Assembly (NCBI GenBank): GCA_025453315.1
Contig: JALOQQ010000023.1
Location: 1 to 11,018, forward strand
Length of the DNA stretch: 11,018 nt
Source of the DNA: Planctomycetota bacterium
GTDB taxonomy: Bacteria > Patescibacteriota > Patescibacteriia > Patescibacteriales > UBA12465
Reading direction: 5' to 3'
Under the pieces are notes generated by a model, which was not told where the DNA came from, did no database searches, and saw only the letters and a list, made by a program, of their open reading frames with translations. This document shows, in pieces, positions 6,756 through 11,018 of the stretch. Position numbers and translations under genes: made by a program. The stretch's first letter is position 1. Each line of letters begins with the position of its first letter.

Positions 6756-8003
6756 TTAATTAGATAAATATTCTTGTTTATTTGGAAAGTAAGGACGTAA
6801 AACCTCTGGTATTCTAACACGTCCATCAGCTTCTTGGCATTGTTCCAAAATGGCCGGAATAAGACGACTAGTGGCCAATCCTGAGCCATTAAGAGTATGA
6901 ACGTATTCATTCTTACCCTCGCTTGTCTTATAGCGAATATTACTACGTCTAGCTTGATAATCTAAGGCATTAGAAACACTGCTAACTTCTTTGTATATTC
7001 CCATGCTCGGAATCCATATTTCAATATCATAAGTTTTGGCCATAGCCGAGCTACAATCACCAGCCGCTAATTTAGTAGTTTGAAAATGTAAGCCCAAACC
7101 AGTAACTAAGCTTTCTGCGTTTTGACGCAATTCCGTAAAAGCTTGCCAAGAATCTTGGGGATGAGTAAATTGAAACATCTCTATTTTATTAAATTGATGA
7201 CCACGAATCATACCGCGCTCTTCTTTACGATAACTTCCAGCTTCACGTCTAAAACAAGCCGAATACGAAAAATATTTTAAAGGCAATTCTTTCTCAATTA
7301 ATACTTCATCACGATGATAATTATTAAGCATCATTTCACTAGTAGCATTTAAACATAACTTATCTTGTGTCCAGAATAATTCATCTCTAAATTTTGGTAA
7401 GTGTCCAGAAGCATAGGCTGATTCTTCATTTAAAAGATAGGGTGGTAAAATAAAAGTATAATTATTAGCAAGATGAAAATTAATAAAATAATTAAGTAAG
7501 GCCCATTCTAATATCGCTCCCTGCCCTTTATAAATCCAAAAACCCGCGCCTGACATTTTAGCCGCTCTTTTATAATCAATAATATCTAAATTAGTTGCCA
7601 ATTCAACATGGTCTTTGGGTGTAAAATTGAAATTAGGTTTTTCGCCCACAGTTAAAATTACTTCATTATTTTCTTTTCCGCCAGCCACAACATCTTCAGC
7701 CGGAAGGTTTGGCAAAGCCGCTAGCTTCTCTTTTAACTCATTTTCAATGGTATTTATTTTTTCTTCTACTTCTTTTATTTCTTCACCCAATTTTTTCATA
7801 TTAGCAATAATTTCAGGAGAAGGCTTGGTTTTGGAATAACTATTTCTTTCAGCCTTACAGTCATCACCTTTTTTTACCAGAATTTTTCTTTCATCATCTA
7901 ATTTAATAATTTCCCCTAAATCAAAATCTTTCTCTTCTAAACGTTTAAGAAGAGCTTGTTTTACTTCGTTAGTTTGTTCGCGTATTTTTTTTATATCTAA
8001 CAT
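6756..8003 (-). CDS. serS: Seryl-tRNA synthetase
   Basis: This cytoplasmic class II synthetase charges tRNA-Ser (and tRNA-Sec where present) with serine. Its 415 residues are close to the normal length. The start MLDIKKIREQ matches the usual beginning. An N-terminal antiparallel coiled-coil arm (about 30-98, Lys/Glu-rich) recognises the long variable arm of tRNA-Ser. The catalytic core shows NATSEMML (219-226, the TxE serine-binding element) and motif 2, with ACFRREAGSYRKEERGMIRG (249-268) followed by HQFNKIEMF. It also has KEVSSVSNALDYQARRSNIRY (338-358) and motif 3, with LNGSGLATSRLIPAILE (371-387). All binding residues expected for the family look intact. The gene lies 68 bp after dnaX and 36 bp before the glycosidase-like gene, so it may be in the same transcript or have its own weak promoter. 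No Shine-Dalgarno sequence or T-box is visible. Confidence 0.96.
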   Translation of the reverse strand: MLDIKKIREQTNEVKQALLKRLEEKDFDLGEIIKLDDERKILVKKGDDCKAERNSYSKTKPSPEIIANMKKLGEEIKEVEEKINTIENELKEKLAALPNLPAEDVVAGGKENNEVILTVGEKPNFNFTPKDHVELATNLDIIDYKRAAKMSGAGFWIYKGQGAILEWALLNYFINFHLANNYTFILPPYLLNEESAYASGHLPKFRDELFWTQDKLCLNATSEMMLNNYHRDEVLIEKELPLKYFSYSACFRREAGSYRKEERGMIRGHQFNKIEMFQFTHPQDSWQAFTELRQNAESLVTGLGLHFQTTKLAAGDCSSAMAKTYDIEIWIPSMGIYKEVSSVSNALDYQARRSNIRYKTSEGKNEYVHTLNGSGLATSRLIPAILEQCQEADGRVRIPEVLRPYFPNKQEYLSN

Positions 8004-8071
8004 ATTTTTACAATTTTATTTATTTTTTTCTAACAACTTTTTACTAATAAAATGATTTAATTAAATTATTT

Positions 8072-9778
8072 TTATTGAATTACCTCTCCGCCAAAAGTCT
8101 TTAATAAATTAGTAATCATTTCGTTTCCACCGGTAGTGGTTTTGTTTTCTTCCCCCTGCGGGGATGAATCAGTTGAAGTTGAGGTGTTTTTTATATTATT
8201 TTCCACCTTATCCTCCGAACTATTATTTCTAGTTAAGTCTAGATTTTCATCAAGTACTGCTTCAATTTTTAAAGCACTACCATAAATTTCTTTTAAAGTT
8301 TTTTCAATAATTGGTTTAATCTGCGAATCATTAACTCGATCGCGATGAAATTTATACTTAAAGGCAATGCAAAGTTTATTTTTTTCTAAATTTTGTGGTT
8401 GACAATTTTGTAAAACAAAAGACAAGGAATGGTTATATTTTTTTATAGAAATCAAAAATTCATTCCATTTTTCTAAAATACTTTCATGATTAATACTAGT
8501 TATTTCACCTTCCTCCTCCTCTTTTGAAGATTCTGGGGTAATGTCTTTTTTTAAATTCTTAGTTTTTGCCGGTTTAACATATTCATTAATATCGTTTAGA
8601 GGTTTTATATTATCAGAATTTTTTATTGAATCTCTAATGGTCCTAAAAGAATTATCATTTTTTTCAGAATAATTTTTCAATTCACTGCCTGAAGCCAAAG
8701 TTACTATCATAATTTCCGTTGGCAATTGGGCAATTAGGGCGTTTTTACTTTCTTGATTAGCCTTTATAAAAGCCTCTAAAAAAACAACTATTCTGGATAA
8801 TTCTAATTCCTGTATTAAAAAACTAATTTCTTTTTCTTGTTGTTCACTTAAATTTAAACCCAAACTGTCAGCCAAACTAGGATTAATTTTAGCAATCATC
8901 ATCTTTCTTAAAACCTCGATAGTATCAGCTAAAAAATTACGAATATTAACTCCGTTATCTACCAATTGATTAACTAAAGATAAAGCATTAACCGCATCCT
9001 TCTTATTTAAAAGATTGAGAAGTTTTACTATTTCAGTGCTATTGGTGTTGGGCAATATTAAGCTAGCCTCCTCTTCACTAACCTCTTTTCCGCTAATGGA
9101 GATTATTTGGCCGAACAGACTTTCAGCATCGCGCATATAGCCATCAGCTTTTCTGGCAATTGCTTCTAGAACATTCTTGGAAATCTTAATATTTTCTTTT
9201 TTAGCAATGTAATCTAGTTTTTTAATCATGTCCACAACATTGATTCTCTTAAAATCAAAACGTTGACAGCGAGAAATAATGGTACTAGGTACTTTATGTA
9301 TTTCCGTGGTACAGAGAATAAAAATTACAAAAGCCGGCGGTTCTTCCATTATCTTAAGTAAGGCATTAAAAGCAGAAATTGATAACATGTGTACTTCATC
9401 GATAATAAAAACTTTGTATTTGGCCTGTGAAGGTGCTAGGCGGGCATAGGAAATAATATTTTCTCTAACATTATCTACACCAGTGTTACTGGCGGCGTCA
9501 ATTTCTACAATATCAAAATTGTTACTCAAATTAATACTATTACAAGCTAAACAATCATTACAAGGTTCAAAATCACCATCTTTTCTTTTTTGACAATTAA
9601 TAGCTTTAGAAAATACTCTAGCTAAAGTTGTCTTACCAACCGCTCTGGGACCACAAAATAAATAAGCGTGGGCAATTTTATTGCTCATGATTTCATTCTG
9701 AAGCGTTATCTTTACATGATTTTGACCTAATATTTCAGAAAAATTTTGGGGACGATATTCTCGGTAAAGTGTAGCCAT
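8072..9778 (-). CDS. dnaX: DNA polymerase III subunit gamma/tau
   Basis: This is the motor subunit of the clamp loader, an AAA+ ATPase that opens and loads the sliding clamp during replication. Its 568 residues start MATLYREYRPQNFSEILGQN, typical of the family. The Walker A motif is GPRAVGKTT (43-51), the zinc site has Cys62, Cys73, Cys76 and Cys79, and Walker B is IIDEVHM (125-131). Sensor 1 is around CTTE (156-159) and the arginine-finger segment is ISRCQRF (168-174). Clamp-loader domains II and III extend to about 365. A charged linker (about 366-430) leads to a folded C-terminal region (about 431-515). A low-complexity stretch precedes the final LLKTFGGEVIQ. No slippery A-rich heptamer followed by a hairpin, as used for gamma production in E. 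coli, is evident. It lies 40 bp after the RND gene on the same strand. Confidence 0.95.
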   Translation of the reverse strand: MATLYREYRPQNFSEILGQNHVKITLQNEIMSNKIAHAYLFCGPRAVGKTTLARVFSKAINCQKRKDGDFEPCNDCLACNSINLSNNFDIVEIDAASNTGVDNVRENIISYARLAPSQAKYKVFIIDEVHMLSISAFNALLKIMEEPPAFVIFILCTTEIHKVPSTIISRCQRFDFKRINVVDMIKKLDYIAKKENIKISKNVLEAIARKADGYMRDAESLFGQIISISGKEVSEEEASLILPNTNSTEIVKLLNLLNKKDAVNALSLVNQLVDNGVNIRNFLADTIEVLRKMMIAKINPSLADSLGLNLSEQQEKEISFLIQELELSRIVVFLEAFIKANQESKNALIAQLPTEIMIVTLASGSELKNYSEKNDNSFRTIRDSIKNSDNIKPLNDINEYVKPAKTKNLKKDITPESSKEEEEGEITSINHESILEKWNEFLISIKKYNHSLSFVLQNCQPQNLEKNKLCIAFKYKFHRDRVNDSQIKPIIEKTLKEIYGSALKIEAVLDENLDLTRNNSSEDKVENNIKNTSTSTDSSPQGEENKTTTGGNEMITNLLKTFGGEVIQ

Positions 9779-9818
9779 ATAAGAAAAAATTAACCGTAAA
9801 TTATGCTTTTATAATACC

Positions 9819-10682
9819 TTATTGTTGTTGTTTTGGAAAGTCGTCTTCGGGCTTAATAAAAGTAGCAAATAAAGTAGGGATAATGAACAAAGTAAGGAAA
9901 GATGAAAAGAGTAAGCCACAAATTACTACACTACCCAAAGCACGCCACATTTCATTGGAAAGTGTGACTGGTAAAATACCAAAAATAGTACAAACAGAGG
10001 TTATAAAGATTGCCTCTAAACGTGATTTACCGGCATCAATTATCGCTTCTTGATGCGGTATTCCGCTTTTTAAATTAAGATTAATTTTATCAACCAAAAT
10101 AATAGCGTTTTTAACTACAATTCCAAAAAGAGCTAGAACACCTATTAATCCCGGAAAACTCAAATGAATTCTAATTACAGCTAAACCAACAAAGACGCCT
10201 ATTAGAGCCAAAGGTATGGTCATTAAAACAATCAAAGATTTTCTCACTGAGTTAAATTGAACAATAAGGGTAGAAATAATTAGCAAAAAAGCAACACCCA
10301 TGGCATAAATAATAGAAGTGACTGATTCGGCATTCTGCTCATTTTGACCACCGTAACTAATTTCATAACCTTCTGGTAATGAATATTCTTTTATTCTTTC
10401 CTGAAAATCTTTTAAAACTAATTGCGGATTAGCTGAAGATAGAACATTGGCTGAAAGCAATACTGTTCTTTTTTGGTTTAATCTAGTAATGGCGTCAACC
10501 GAGGGTTTTAATTCGATCTTAGCTACGTCTTTAATAAATACTGATTGCCCCTTAAGATTAATGATTTGTAAATTTTGAATAGCTTCTAAATTAGGTAACT
10601 TATCTTCAGCAAAACGAGCCACTACCTTTATTTCATCTCCATCTTTGATAACATTGGTAGTCTCTGTTCCGGTGGAATACAC
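9819..10682 (-). CDS. RND-family efflux permease, C-terminal part (truncated at junction)
   Basis: Up to 287 residues correspond to the last third of an AcrB-like resistance-nodulation-division transporter, a proton-driven exporter in the cytoplasmic membrane. Residues about 5-118 match the end of the extracytoplasmic porter region (SVFIKDVAKIELKPSVDAIT, then GYEISYGGQ). Five membrane helices follow at about 124-142, 150-168, 178-199, 222-241 and 248-273, the usual TM8-TM12. FGIVVKNAIILVDKIN (186-201) is a family hallmark. A full permease has about 1,000 residues, so the N-terminal two thirds are missing. The apparent GTG start at 10682 is not credible: it lies past the point where the sequence stops looking like RND, and upstream the frame hits TGA at 10701-10703. 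The true gene would continue beyond the join. No adaptor gene is visible. Substrate unknown. Confidence 0.85.
   Translation of the reverse strand: MYSTGTETTNVIKDGDEIKVVARFAEDKLPNLEAIQNLQIINLKGQSVFIKDVAKIELKPSVDAITRLNQKRTVLLSANVLSSANPQLVLKDFQERIKEYSLPEGYEISYGGQNEQNAESVTSIIYAMGVAFLLIISTLIVQFNSVRKSLIVLMTIPLALIGVFVGLAVIRIHLSFPGLIGVLALFGIVVKNAIILVDKINLNLKSGIPHQEAIIDAGKSRLEAIFITSVCTIFGILPVTLSNEMWRALGSVVICGLLFSSFLTLFIIPTLFATFIKPEDDFPKQQQ
10641..10670. other. Suspected chimeric junction (short shared sequence)
   Basis: On the minus strand this stretch reads sensibly in two frames. One gives the RND continuation TETTNVIKD and the other the retroelement continuation RLPMLSKM. To the left only the RND frame makes sense, and to the right only the retroelement frame. 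Overall base composition also changes here, from A+T-rich to visibly richer in G+C. A short identical string shared by two unrelated templates, as in a k-mer-based assembly misjoin, would produce exactly this. The exact limits are estimated by eye. Confidence 0.6.
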
Positions 10683-11018
10683 AACTGATGAATGAGCGGT
10701 TCAATTTGATGTAATCTCTTGTGTCTGTTAATGCCTAAATGAACCAATACATCATTCTCAATGATATAATGTTCAGACTGTAAAATGATTCGTCTGGCCT
10801 GCTGTCTGTCTGTTGGTAATTGGCCTGTCTGTAAATATTGTATGATACTAGCAAAGAAATGATCAGTTTGTTGGTTTTGTATCGTTACAGGCGATGGAGG
10901 CGACAGAACACAGTCGGTGTTAATGACGCTCGGTGATGACGTCACTTGTGATCCGCTGGTAGACGGTGTATCAAGCGGCTGAAGTTCATCTGCTATCGTC
11001 ACCGGCGGGTCTTTCCTG
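10641..11018 (-). mobile_element. Ty3/gypsy-like retrotransposon pol fragment (eukaryotic type)
   Basis: The minus-strand frame is open from the right edge, beginning RKDPPV just before a GTG at 11002, and reads through to about 10641. A Ser/Thr/Pro-rich linker (DTPSTSGSQVTSSPSV) is followed by FFASIIQYLQTGQLPTDRQQ, ARRIILQSEHYIIENDVLVH and EPLIHQLCIPPEQRLPML. In animal (mollusc or cnidarian) gypsy polyproteins, this pattern of YLxTGxLPxDxxxARRI, then an xxYxIxxxVLxH segment and QLCIP, lies between RNase H and the H2C2 zinc finger of integrase. The zinc finger itself would come next but the frame leaves the element at the junction and stops at 10628. It is richer in G+C than the rest of the window. 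No bacterial family I know fits. Most likely it is host or other eukaryotic DNA joined by assembly. Confidence 0.7.

Noticed and set aside
8150..8165. CCCC-TGC-GGGG hairpin inside the 3' part of dnaX, considered as a programmed frameshift signal
   Set aside because: The sequence just upstream on the coding strand (ACTTCAACTGATTCAT) contains no slippery heptamer of the A AAA AAG type, and the frame continues to a normal C-terminal end. It is noted only as a local G+C-rich palindrome in a low-complexity linker.
9779..9818. Promoter for dnaX in the 40-bp gap after the RND gene
   Set aside because: CATAAT-like and TATTAT-like strings are present on the minus strand, but no matching -35 element was found at proper spacing; such strings are expected in this base composition.
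10930..10945. TGACGTCA palindrome in the right-end segment, considered as an operator
   Set aside because: It lies inside the retroelement-like coding frame of probable eukaryotic origin, with no gene start beside it; treated as incidental.
1..11018. CRISPR array, tRNA or rRNA genes, defence system or retron
   Set aside because: No regularly spaced direct repeats, tRNA-like cloverleaf ends or rRNA signatures were seen. The only reverse-transcriptase-related material is the eukaryotic-type pol fragment at the right end, which lacks the reverse transcriptase domain itself.

Overview
The window is about 10.6 kb of A+T-rich bacterial DNA joined at its right end to roughly 350 bp of unrelated, more G+C-rich DNA. 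The bacterial part looks like a member of the Candidate Phyla Radiation (Patescibacteria). The reasons are the low G+C, very short gaps between genes, almost no Shine-Dalgarno sequences, the types of surface protein present (a glycosidase-like domain with FG-GAP repeats, and a membrane-anchored protein with a GPLPP-containing beta-domain), and the compact versions of FtsQ, SerS and DnaX. TAA is the usual stop. No long gene needs TGA read as a sense codon, so there is no sign of the TGA-to-glycine code of Gracilibacteria and Absconditabacteria. The exact lineage cannot be settled from the sequence alone.

Layout: at the left, the tail of a + strand gene (2-79) and an 89-aa hypothetical gene (82-351) run rightwards. 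They meet a long minus-strand gene array in a convergent intergenic region (352-640). This region holds a G+C-rich hairpin (457-489), a sequence resembling a Xer recombination (dif) site (507-534) and a long A+T-rich hairpin (563-619). In transcription order (right to left) the minus-strand array is: the 3' part of an RND-type exporter gene, dnaX, serS, a secreted glycosidase-like FG-GAP protein, a membrane-anchored beta-domain protein, alr, ftsQ, a newly read 53-aa single-pass membrane protein gene, and a 54-aa hypothetical gene. From the glycosidase-like gene to the 53-aa gene the gaps are only 4-14 bp, so this block is probably one transcription unit.

The array mixes housekeeping functions (DnaX clamp loader, SerS) with envelope functions. 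Alr supplies D-alanine for peptidoglycan, FtsQ belongs to the divisome that directs septal wall synthesis, and the two surface proteins and the small membrane protein sit directly beside them. A shared role in building or decorating the cell envelope is an inference from this arrangement.

At the right end, upstream of a truncated RND reading frame, the minus strand encodes a fragment resembling the segment between RNase H and integrase of animal Ty3/gypsy retrotransposon polyproteins. Both protein matches run into the same roughly 30-bp stretch, which points to an assembly misjoin through a short shared sequence rather than to a real bacterial insertion. Sequence right of about 10,670 should not be assigned to the bacterium without read-level proof.
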